Assembly (NCBI GenBank): GCA_910586805.1
Contig: CAJUJC010000057.1
Location: forward strand, 1 to 13,018
Length of the DNA: 13,018 nucleotides
DNA from: an uncultured Erysipelotrichales bacterium
GTDB lineage: Bacteria; Bacillota_I; Bacilli_A; Erysipelotrichales; Coprobacillaceae
Reading direction: 5' to 3'
Shown here piece by piece: positions 6,964 to 13,018 of the stretch. Under the pieces are notes generated by a model. The model was given only the letters and a program-made list of their open reading frames with translations, searched no databases and was not told where the DNA came from. How positions within the stretch are numbered: position 1 is the first letter of the stretch; every line of letters starts with the position of its first letter. A program made the translations under genes and the position numbers.

Positions 6964-7017
6964 ATCATAACACTTTTTCATAAAAATGTAACAATTTATT
7001 TAAATAAATGTTATAAT
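6964..7017. promoter_or_regulatory. Overlapping divergent promoters of the NUDIX gene and pepV, with a palindrome
   Basis: For pepV, GTAACA (6988-6993) and a perfect TATAAT (7012-7017) are 18 bases apart. For the NUDIX gene on the minus strand, GTTACA (6987-6992) and TATGAT (6964-6969) are 17 apart. The two -35 elements thus occupy the same bases. A perfect 16-bp palindrome (6994-7009) fills the pepV spacer. A regulator bound here could affect both genes, but AT-rich palindromes are common by chance. Confidence 0.55.
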
Positions 7018-7036
7018 AAAAAAAGAGGTGATTTTA

Positions 7037-8407
7037 ATGATAGATTTTTTAGAAGAAGTTAATAAAAGAAAAGAAGAAATGATAGAAGATATTAAAATGT
7101 TATGTCGTATTCCTTCCGTTTTAGATGAAGAAACAGCTGGAGAAAATCAACCATTTGGAAAACCATGTCGTGTTGCATTGGATACAATGTTAGCTATTGG
7201 AAAAAGAGATGGCTTTGAATGTGTGGATGTTGATGGATACGCAGGACATATTGATATTGGTGATAAAGAAGAAATGTTTGGTGTTTTAGGACATTTAGAT
7301 GTTGTACCTTGTAATCCAACTGGTTGGAATACTGATCCATATGATGCTGTTATAAAAGATGGCAAAATGTATGGAAGAGGGGTTGCAGATGATAAAGGAC
7401 CTTTAATTGCAGGGTATTATGCAGCTAAAATTATTCATGAATTAAATTTGCCTGTTAAAATGAAAACGCGTATTATTTTTGGGTGTAATGAAGAAAATGG
7501 GTCTTCTTGTGTAAAGTATTATTTTACAAAACAACCATTTCCCCAAATGGGATTTACTCCTGATGCTGAATTTCCTGTTGTTCATGGTGAAAAAGCTGGG
7601 TGTCATGTCGTTGTTAAGGGAGAAGTAGATAAGGAAAACATCATTGGTTTATATGCAGGTACAAGAGCTAATATTGTTCCTGAAGTGTGTGAAGCTTATA
7701 TACTAGGGAATTATAAACAATACAAAGAATCTTTTATAAAATATTTGGAAGATTATAAATTAAAAGGAACTGTTGAAGAAGAAGGAAACCATACAAAATT
7801 AACATTGGTAGGTAAATCTGCTCATGCTTCGTTACCTGAGTTAGGTATTAATGCTGTTACTTATATGTGTCATTATTTAGCGACGATTTCAGAAAATAAA
7901 GTTGTTCATTTTATTAATGATTGTTTTTTTGAAGATCATTATGGTGATAAGCTCGGTATTAAGTTTGAAGGACTAATGGGACCACTAACTGTTAATTTGG
8001 GTATTTGTAACTATAAAGATGGACATCTACAAATGACAGTTGATATGCGTGTTCCTCATGAAGTGACAGAAGATCATTTAAATAAAGCATTAAATGAAAA
8101 AGTAGAAAAATATGGATTAACACAAATAACAGATTTAGGGAAAGCATTATATATTGATCCAGAAAGCGAATTGATTACTAAACTTCATAATGCATATGTA
8201 GAATTTACAGGTGATCATGTTAATAAACCACAATCTATTGGTGGAGGAACTTATGCAAAATCAATGCCTAACTGTGTAGGTTTTGGTCCACAATTTGTTG
8301 ATACTGATAACAAAATTCATCAAAATAACGAAGAAATTTCTATTGATGATTTAATGAAAGCAACAGCTATTTACGCAAAGGCTATTTATGATTTAATTAA
8401 AGAATAG
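7037..8407 (+). CDS. pepV: Dipeptidase PepV (M20 metallopeptidase family)
   Basis: The 456-residue cytoplasmic di-zinc enzyme is of the PepV type, which releases N-terminal residues from a broad range of dipeptides. The metal and catalytic motifs are all present: His86 in GHLDVVP, Asp118 in GRGVADDKG, catalytic Glu152 and ligand Glu153 in NEENGS, Asp176 in PDAEFP, and His428 in KIHQNNE. Asn212, in the TRANIVPE stretch of the lid domain, is also typical of PepV. The length fits the family. The ATG at 7037 lies 6 bases after AGAGGTG (7024-7030), so the in-frame GTG at 7028 is part of the ribosome binding site. It is divergent from the NUDIX gene, has its own promoter and terminator, and appears monocistronic. 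Likely role: amino-acid supply from peptides. Confidence 0.95.
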   Translation: MIDFLEEVNKRKEEMIEDIKMLCRIPSVLDEETAGENQPFGKPCRVALDTMLAIGKRDGFECVDVDGYAGHIDIGDKEEMFGVLGHLDVVPCNPTGWNTDPYDAVIKDGKMYGRGVADDKGPLIAGYYAAKIIHELNLPVKMKTRIIFGCNEENGSSCVKYYFTKQPFPQMGFTPDAEFPVVHGEKAGCHVVVKGEVDKENIIGLYAGTRANIVPEVCEAYILGNYKQYKESFIKYLEDYKLKGTVEEEGNHTKLTLVGKSAHASLPELGINAVTYMCHYLATISENKVVHFINDCFFEDHYGDKLGIKFEGLMGPLTVNLGICNYKDGHLQMTVDMRVPHEVTEDHLNKALNEKVEKYGLTQITDLGKALYIDPESELITKLHNAYVEFTGDHVNKPQSIGGGTYAKSMPNCVGFGPQFVDTDNKIHQNNEEISIDDLMKATAIYAKAIYDLIKE

Positions 8408-8428
8408 GGTGTAAAAACCCTATTTTTT
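8403..8428 (+). terminator. Intrinsic terminator of pepV
   Basis: An 8-bp stem (8403-8410 with 8417-8424) and a T-run (8423-8428) follow directly. The pepV stop TAG (8405-8407) lies inside the 5' arm. Confidence 0.85.
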
Positions 8429-8429
8429 A

Positions 8430-8458
8430 TTGAATAAAGAATAAAAATTATGTATAAT
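8430..8458 (+). promoter_or_regulatory. Promoter of the tRNA-Leu gene
   Basis: TTGAAT (8430-8435) and a perfect TATAAT (8453-8458) are 17 bases apart. The expected start near 8465 lies about 7 bases upstream of the mature tRNA 5' end. Confidence 0.8.
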
Positions 8459-8471
8459 ATCTTTTGGATAT

Positions 8472-8557
8472 GCGGTCGTGGTGGAATGGTAGACACGCTA
8501 CTTTGAGGGGGTAGTCAACATTCGTTGGTGTGAGTTCAAATCTCATCGACCGCACCA
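8472..8557 (+). tRNA. tRNA-Leu (anticodon GAG)
   Basis: All arms fold. The acceptor is GCGGTCG (8472-8478) with CGACCGC (8547-8553). The D stem is GTG/CAC (8481-8483, 8494-8496) with GG in its loop. The anticodon stem is 8498-8502 with 8510-8514, around a loop whose anticodon at 8505-8507 is GAG. The long class II variable arm (8515-8529) contains a CAAC/GTTG stem, as expected for leucine. The T arm spans 8530-8546. The discriminator A and an encoded CCA end the gene at 8557. A T-run follows at 8558-8564 without a separate hairpin. GAG reads CUC and CUU codons. Confidence 0.96.
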
Positions 8558-8561
8558 TTTT

Positions 8562-8590
8562 TTTATATAACATATATCATATGTCATAAT
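8562..8590 (+). promoter_or_regulatory. Weak candidate promoter of tex
   Basis: TTTATA (8562-8567) and CATAAT (8585-8590) are 17 bases apart, just ahead of GGAGG (8604-8608). The match is modest, and readthrough from the tRNA promoter is an alternative. Confidence 0.3.
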
Positions 8591-8614
8591 ATGTTTTTTA
8601 TTTGGAGGAAAAGT

Positions 8615-10765
8615 ATGAATACTGAAATTATTAAAACAATGGAAAATGAATTAAATGTCACACAAAAGCAAATTGAAAATGTTTTATCTTTATTAGAAGA
8701 AGGTGCAACTGTTCCTTTTATTGCACGTTATCGTAAAGAAAAAACAGGTGGATTAAATGAAGACCAAATCAGAGAAATTTCTAAAGTTTATGAATATCAA
8801 GTCAATTTACAACAAAGAAAAGAAGATGTTATTCGTTTGATTGAAGAAAAAGGTTTAATGAATGAAGAATTAAAAAATAATATTTTAAAAGCAACAAAAC
8901 TTAGTGAAGTTGAAGATTATTATAGACCTTTTAAAGAAAAGAAAAAAACAAAAGCATCTATTGCTAAAGCAAAAGGATTAGAAGGATTAGCATTAGAAAT
9001 TTTAAAGTTGTATAGACAATTTGATTTAGAAAACGAAGCTAAAAAATATATCACTGAAGAAGTGAAAACAGTAGAAGAAGCCATTCAAGGGGCTAAAGAT
9101 ATTATTGCTGAACAAATCAGTGATGATCCAAGATATCGTAAATATACAAAAGATATGATTTATAAAACTGGTATTATACAAACAAAAGTGAAGAAGAAAC
9201 ATGATGATGAAGATGGTATTTATGAAATGTATTATGATTATCAAGAAAGAATACAATCACTTGCATCTCATAGAGTTTTAGCAGTGAATCGTGCTGAAAA
9301 GGAAAAAGTCATTACTGTTTCTATTGTTATTGATGTAGAAAGATTTGAAACATATATTTTTAATGGAATGATGAGAAGAAGAGAATCTAATATGGATGTT
9401 CTTATGAAAGAATGTGTCAGCGATGCATTTAAACGTTTAATCTTCCCATCAGTAGAAAGAGAAGTCAGAAGCGATTTGACTGAACAGGCACAAATACAAG
9501 CATTGAGTGTGTTTTCTATCAATTTAGAAAATTTATTATTACAAGCCCCACTAAAAGATAGATTTGTATTAGGGGTAGATCCTGCCTTTAGAACAGGGTG
9601 CAAACTCGCAGCCATTGATCCAACAGGAAAAGTTTTAGATATTAATAAAGTATTTATTACATTGCCTAAAAATGATTATTCTAAAGATGAAAAAATATTA
9701 TTATCAATGATACAAAAATATAATATTGAGATTATTGCTATTGGTAATGGAACTGCAAGTAGAGAAACAGAAAGTTTCATTGCTGAGTTTATTAAAAAGA
9801 ATCATTTGAATGTTCAATATGTCATTGTATCTGAAGCAGGGGCAAGTGTTTATTCTGCAAGTTCAATTGCGAAGGAAGAATTTCCAACTTATCAGGTTGA
9901 AGAACGTTCAGCTGTTTCTATTGCAAGACGTTTACAAGATCCATTGGCAGAACTTGTGAAAATAGAACCTAAAGCGATTTCAGTAGGACAGTATCAACAT
10001 GATATGAATCAAAAGAAATTAACTGAACAATTAGATTTTGTTGTAGAAAAAGTTGTCAATCAAGTAGGAGTTAATATTAATACAGCTTCTCCTTCACTTT
10101 TACAATATGTATCAGGGTTATCTATGAGTTTAGCTAAAAATATTGTAAAGTATAGAGAAGAAAATGGAAAATTTACAAGTCGTGATCAAATTAAAAATGT
10201 AAATAAATTAGGGAATAAAACTTATGAATTAGCAGTGGGCTTTTTAAGAATTATTTCAGGGACTGAGATTTTAGATGAAACAAGTATTCACCCTGATAAT
10301 TATGAAGATGCAACGAAGCTTCTTCATTATTTACAACTTACAAAAGAGGATATTGGGACAGCCCATGCAAAGGAAATCGTTACTCAAGCAAATAAAGAGC
10401 AAATACAACAAGAATTAAAAATGAATGAATTTTTAATAGATGATTTATTAGATGCTTTTGTTTCTCCTCATCGTTCTCCTCGTGATTCTTACAATACTCC
10501 AGTTTTAAGACAAGATGTTTTAAAGATTGAAGATTTAATAAAAGGTATGAAACTACAAGGCGTTGTTAGAAATGTTGTGGATTTTGGTGCGTTTGTAGAT
10601 ATTGGTTTAAAAAATGATGGACTTATTCATATTTCTAAAATGTCTAAACAAAAAGTGAAACATACATTAGACGTATGCCATGTTGGAGATATTTTAGATG
10701 TTTATGTATATGATGTTGATTTGAAAAAGAAAAGAGTGGCATTATCTTTAATGGAGGTAGAATAA
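8615..10765 (+). CDS. tex: Tex-family RNA-binding transcription accessory protein
   Basis: The 716-residue protein has the full Tex layout and usual length. The helical N-terminal region runs to about 300, including the conserved VPFIARYRKEKTGGL near residue 32. A YqgF/RNase H-like domain (about 316-450) contains VLGVDPAFRTGCKLA. Helix-hairpin-helix repeats (about 480-550) contain VNINTASPSLLQYVSGLS. A C-terminal S1 RNA-binding domain (about 640-714) contains GVVRNVVDFGAFVDIGLKNDG. Tex proteins bind nucleic acid and affect transcription and RNA turnover; the exact role varies by species. The ATG at 8615 is preceded by GGAGG with 6-base spacing, so an in-frame ATG at 8591 upstream of that site is rejected. 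The stop TAA shares its last base with the start of the next gene (TAATG), so the two are translationally coupled. Confidence 0.97.
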   Translation: MNTEIIKTMENELNVTQKQIENVLSLLEEGATVPFIARYRKEKTGGLNEDQIREISKVYEYQVNLQQRKEDVIRLIEEKGLMNEELKNNILKATKLSEVEDYYRPFKEKKKTKASIAKAKGLEGLALEILKLYRQFDLENEAKKYITEEVKTVEEAIQGAKDIIAEQISDDPRYRKYTKDMIYKTGIIQTKVKKKHDDEDGIYEMYYDYQERIQSLASHRVLAVNRAEKEKVITVSIVIDVERFETYIFNGMMRRRESNMDVLMKECVSDAFKRLIFPSVEREVRSDLTEQAQIQALSVFSINLENLLLQAPLKDRFVLGVDPAFRTGCKLAAIDPTGKVLDINKVFITLPKNDYSKDEKILLSMIQKYNIEIIAIGNGTASRETESFIAEFIKKNHLNVQYVIVSEAGASVYSASSIAKEEFPTYQVEERSAVSIARRLQDPLAELVKIEPKAISVGQYQHDMNQKKLTEQLDFVVEKVVNQVGVNINTASPSLLQYVSGLSMSLAKNIVKYREENGKFTSRDQIKNVNKLGNKTYELAVGFLRIISGTEILDETSIHPDNYEDATKLLHYLQLTKEDIGTAHAKEIVTQANKEQIQQELKMNEFLIDDLLDAFVSPHRSPRDSYNTPVLRQDVLKIEDLIKGMKLQGVVRNVVDFGAFVDIGLKNDGLIHISKMSKQKVKHTLDVCHVGDILDVYVYDVDLKKKRVALSLMEVE

Positions 10766-11109
10766 TGGAATTGATTGGTTATCCTAAATGTAGTACATGT
10801 CAAAAGGCATTAAAACATTTAAAAGAAAAAGGTTTTCATATAAATATGAGACATATTGTAGAAGATGTTCCAAGTTATGATGAACTTAAATCATGGATTG
10901 AAACATATAATCAGGGAATTAAACCTTTCTTTAATACTTCAGGTATGGTTTATAGGGAACTAGGACTTAAGGATAAGATTAAAGATATGTCTGTGGAAGA
11001 AGCTTGCCAATTATTATCGTCTCAAGGAATGTTGATTAAAAGACCTTTATTGATCATGGATGATCAAATTATTATTGGTTATAAAAAAGATTTATATGAT
11101 GCTTTATAA
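10765..11109 (+). CDS. ArsC/Spx-family thioredoxin-fold protein
   Basis: The 114-residue protein has the ArsC/Spx fold: an N-terminal beta strand leading to Cys9-Ser-Thr-Cys12, the block FFNTSGMVYRELGL (about 55-68), and MLIKRPLLIMDD with Arg93-Pro94 near the end. The CxxC resembles the redox switch of Spx-type regulators and many 'arsenate reductase family' proteins. Classical plasmid ArsC has a single catalytic Cys in a different context, and no ars genes are nearby. A true arsenate reductase function is therefore not supported, and neither is a firm Spx call. It overlaps the tex stop by one base, with GGAGG (10753-10757) inside the tex 3' end. Co-expression with tex is expected. The gene ends at its own terminator. 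Confidence 0.9.
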   Translation: MELIGYPKCSTCQKALKHLKEKGFHINMRHIVEDVPSYDELKSWIETYNQGIKPFFNTSGMVYRELGLKDKIKDMSVEEACQLLSSQGMLIKRPLLIMDDQIIIGYKKDLYDAL

Positions 11110-11129
11110 GGATTGAAAAATCCTTTTTT
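11108..11129 (+). terminator. Intrinsic terminator of the tex operon
   Basis: A 7-bp stem (11108-11114 with 11119-11125) with a 4-base loop and a T-run at 11124-11129. The stop codon TAA (11107-11109) overlaps the start of the stem. Confidence 0.82.
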
Positions 11130-11135
11130 CTTTAT

Positions 11136-11160
11136 AAAGAAAAACGAGCAATATGCTCGC
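11136..11160 (-). terminator. Intrinsic terminator of the phosphofructokinase gene
   Basis: A 6-bp stem CGAGCA/TGCTCG (11145-11150 with 11154-11159) around a 3-base loop is followed on the minus strand by a T-rich run (11136-11144). It lies 2 bases beyond the minus-strand stop and back to back with the tex-operon terminator. Confidence 0.78.
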
Positions 11161-11161
11161 T

Positions 11162-12403
11162 TTAGTCTTGTTTTAAATGATTAATATTGACATATTCAGG
11201 AATACCATTTTTATAACTTAATGGAACTTCACCTTGAATTAATGGATATAGGTAATCATATAAAGCTTGAGTAATATCATTATGATCTTTATTAATCCAT
11301 TCAATAGGGATACGTTGTTCTAAATTAGCTATTGTTGATACATCTTTATAATCACATTCAATAGTATATGGATTATTATTGATTCTATTGAAAACCATCA
11401 TCATACCTGTTTTACCAGCCATTGAAGTTTTCACTGCATAACGTCCAATTTCAAATGATTCATCTAAATCAACTTGAGAAGCAATATGCATAGCACAACG
11501 TTGTAAAACATTCAATTCGATACTTCTCACTTTACACTTAAATTCTTTATAAACCATTGTTTCTAGAACTTTTCCAGTACCTGAATGTAAAATATGCCCA
11601 AAAGCATCACGTTTTGCATATTTAGAATCAGAATCTAAAAACTCACCATTTTCAGTTTTAATACCTTCACTCACTGCAATAATAATACTTCTTTTCTTCT
11701 TAAAAACTTCACGAATATCATTTAAAAAGTTTTCTTTAATAAAAGGGACTTCAGGTAAATAAATTAAATCAGGAGCATCACTATATTGAGTTCTTGCTAA
11801 AGCACTAGCAGCTGTTAACCATCCAGCATTTCTTCCCATGATTTCAACAATTGTCACAGAATTTAATTTATAAATTGAACTGTCATAAGCGACTTCTAAC
11901 ATTGATGTTGCAACATATTTAGCTGCTGAACCAAATCCAGGAGTATGATCAGTACCCATAAGATCATTGTCAATTGTTTTAGGAATACCGATAAAACGAA
12001 TAGGTGATTTGATGATTTTTGCATAAGTTGATAACTTAGCAACTGTATCCATAGAATCATTACCACCAATATAATAAACATCAGTAATTTCTAATTTTTC
12101 AAAAGTTTGAAATAACGATATATAAGTTTGTGCATCATCTTCATATGTAGGTAATTTATAACGACAAGAGCCTAAGTACATAGCAGGTGAACATTTCAAT
12201 TCTTTAATCGCTTCTTCATTATCAAACATTTCAGCTAAATCCATATATTTATCTTCTAACAAACCTTTAATACCATTAATCATTCCATAAACATGATCAA
12301 ATTGTTTTGTATCAATACATTCAGCAATAATACCAGCTAAAGATGCATTGATAGCAGTAGTTGGACCACCAGATTGTCCAATAAAACAGTTTCTTTTTTT
12401 CAT
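11162..12403 (-). CDS. pfp: 6-phosphofructokinase, pyrophosphate-dependent type
   Basis: This 413-residue glycolytic enzyme phosphorylates fructose 6-phosphate at C1. It begins with a glycine-rich GQSGGPTTAIN motif. The phosphoryl-donor site reads GGNDS (113-117) and the catalytic loop PKTIDND (141-147). In ATP enzymes these are GGDGS and PGTIDND. Asp116 and Lys142 replace the two glycines (104 and 124 in E. coli) and are the classic marks of pyrophosphate use, so PPi is the likely donor and the reaction may be reversible. MGRNAGW (189-195) binds the sugar phosphate. The ATG at 12403 has AGAGGTG (12409-12415) 5 bases upstream, so the GTG at 12409 is rejected. A TAGAAT on the minus strand (12433-12438) is a possible -10 without a good -35. 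The donor should be confirmed biochemically. Confidence 0.93.
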   Translation of the reverse strand: MKKRNCFIGQSGGPTTAINASLAGIIAECIDTKQFDHVYGMINGIKGLLEDKYMDLAEMFDNEEAIKELKCSPAMYLGSCRYKLPTYEDDAQTYISLFQTFEKLEITDVYYIGGNDSMDTVAKLSTYAKIIKSPIRFIGIPKTIDNDLMGTDHTPGFGSAAKYVATSMLEVAYDSSIYKLNSVTIVEIMGRNAGWLTAASALARTQYSDAPDLIYLPEVPFIKENFLNDIREVFKKKRSIIIAVSEGIKTENGEFLDSDSKYAKRDAFGHILHSGTGKVLETMVYKEFKCKVRSIELNVLQRCAMHIASQVDLDESFEIGRYAVKTSMAGKTGMMMVFNRINNNPYTIECDYKDVSTIANLEQRIPIEWINKDHNDITQALYDYLYPLIQGEVPLSYKNGIPEYVNINHLKQD

Positions 12404-12512
12404 TTTCACACCTCTTTACATTATTCTTTATTATTCTATCATTTTTTTTTTAATAAAAAAAGACTATTCCAATAAACTTCTTTTTTAATCAGGAAAGTTA
12501 TTGAAATCATCA

Positions 12513-12541
12513 TGGACTTTTGTTGATATTTTGATTATAAT
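12513..12541 (+). promoter_or_regulatory. Promoter of nifJ
   Basis: TGGACT (12513-12518, 4 of 6) and a perfect TATAAT (12536-12541) are 17 bases apart. The leader of about 68 bases contains a weak AU hairpin (12550-12556 with 12566-12572) and AGGAGG (12600-12605). I see no riboswitch or clear regulator site in it. Confidence 0.65.
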
Positions 12542-12615
12542 GGTAACTGTAGAAATGCGTAAGAAATTTCTAGTAGACAAAATGATTCAAAATACATATA
12601 GGAGGAAGAAAAATT

Positions 12616-13018
12616 ATGTCTAAAGAGTATTTATCAATGGATGGTAATACTGCTGCTGCTCATGTCGCTTATGCGTTTAGTGAAGTTGCAAGTATTTATC
12701 CAATTACCCCATCTTCTCCAATGGCTGAAAATGCTGAAACTTGGGCAGCTCAAGGGAAGAAAAACATCTTTGGATCTGCTGTTAATGTTGTAGAAATGCA
12801 ATCTGAAGCTGGTGCTGCTGGTGCTGTACATGGTGCTTTACAAGGTGGTGCTTTAGCAACTACATTTACTGCATCTCAAGGATTATTATTAATGATTCCT
12901 AACCTTTACAAAATTCAAGGTGAATTATTACCAGGTGTATTCCATGTTGCTGCACGTGCTTTAGCAACACGTTCATTAAATATCTTTGGTGATCATCAAG
13001 ATGTTTATGCTTGTCGTC
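12616..13018 (+). CDS. nifJ: Pyruvate:ferredoxin (flavodoxin) oxidoreductase, N-terminal part (3' end outside window)
   Basis: The first 134 residues of a protein usually near 1,180 residues are present. PFOR oxidises pyruvate with CoA to acetyl-CoA and CO2, passing electrons to ferredoxin or flavodoxin; it needs thiamine diphosphate and iron-sulfur clusters. This section is domain I. It contains YPITPSSPMAE (about 29-39), which lies near the pyruvate/thiamine site, the block VHGALQGGALATTFTASQGL, LLMIPNLYKIQGELLPGVFH, and IFGDHQDVYACR at the window edge. The start ATG lies 10 bases after AGGAGG and has its own promoter. The enzyme implies an anaerobic or microaerophilic lifestyle. It is divergent from the phosphofructokinase gene, so two steps of sugar fermentation flank one intergenic region of 212 bases. 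The cofactor-binding C-terminal domains are not visible. Confidence 0.97.
   Translation, partial: MSKEYLSMDGNTAAAHVAYAFSEVASIYPITPSSPMAENAETWAAQGKKNIFGSAVNVVEMQSEAGAAGAVHGALQGGALATTFTASQGLLLMIPNLYKIQGELLPGVFHVAARALATRSLNIFGDHQDVYACR

Noticed and set aside
8472..8557. tRNA-Leu as a possible attachment site for a mobile element
   Set aside because: There is no integrase, no repeat of the tRNA 3' end and no change in gene character on either side within the window.
8569..8595. AT-rich inverted repeat AACATAT/ATATGTT between the tRNA gene and tex
   Set aside because: Arms of 7 bases made almost only of A and T are expected by chance in this composition, and no T-run follows in a terminator arrangement.
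11896..12081. Second minus-strand frame inside the phosphofructokinase gene
   Set aside because: It is an out-of-frame shadow of a conserved enzyme region and has no ribosome binding site.
12450..12490. A-run and T-run pair between the phosphofructokinase and nifJ genes as a terminator
   Set aside because: Only an imperfect A/T pairing is possible with no GC-containing stem, and both genes point away from this site.
12521..12541. Possible Rex-type operator upstream of nifJ
   Set aside because: TTGTTGA could be one half-site, but no matching inverted half-site follows at the right distance.

Overview
The window is strongly AT-rich, with AGGAGG/AGAGGTG ribosome binding sites, sigma-A-type promoters and compact intrinsic terminators, so it comes from a low-GC Firmicute. 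The gene content (pyruvate:ferredoxin oxidoreductase, a pyrophosphate-type phosphofructokinase, PepV, a dockerin-bearing glucosaminidase and a cadherin-like surface protein) suggests an anaerobic, probably gut-dwelling fermenter. An Erysipelotrichia-type organism is my best guess, by inference only. I see no integrase, transposase, phage gene or CRISPR array; it reads as ordinary chromosome.

Layout. 1-402 is the 3' end of nagB (glucosamine-6-phosphate deaminase), convergent through a shared hairpin with msrC (436-882, minus), a free methionine-R-sulfoxide reductase. A dGTPase-like HD phosphohydrolase (928-2160) diverges from msrC. Next are metA (2223-3155, homoserine O-acetyltransferase type) and a two-gene envelope operon at 3260-6502. 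This operon encodes a secreted SH3/glucosaminidase with a C-terminal dockerin pair, then a signal-peptide protein with Ig-like and cadherin-like domains, a duplicated module and a C-terminal membrane anchor. A NUDIX hydrolase (6513-6935, minus) diverges from pepV (7037-8407). A tRNA-Leu(GAG) (8472-8557) precedes tex (8615-10765), which overlaps an ArsC/Spx-like gene (10765-11109) by one base. A pyrophosphate-type phosphofructokinase (11162-12403, minus) is divergent from the 5' end of nifJ (12616 to the window edge).

How the genes relate. Most are unlinked housekeeping functions: amino sugar catabolism, oxidative repair of methionine, nucleotide pool control, methionine synthesis, dipeptide use, RNA metabolism, glycolysis and pyruvate oxidation. 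The outstanding unit is the 3260-6502 operon. A cell-wall hydrolase carrying a dockerin is followed, 12 bases later, by a membrane-anchored multidomain surface protein. This could be a non-cellulosomal dockerin-based way of docking an autolysin on the cell surface, although the downstream protein has no domain I can firmly call a cohesin.

Several starts were set from ribosome binding sites. The GTG inside AGAGGTG, or another upstream start codon, would otherwise extend msrC, metA, the 5132 gene, the NUDIX gene, pepV, tex and the phosphofructokinase artificially. No gene-free stretch exceeds about 215 bases.
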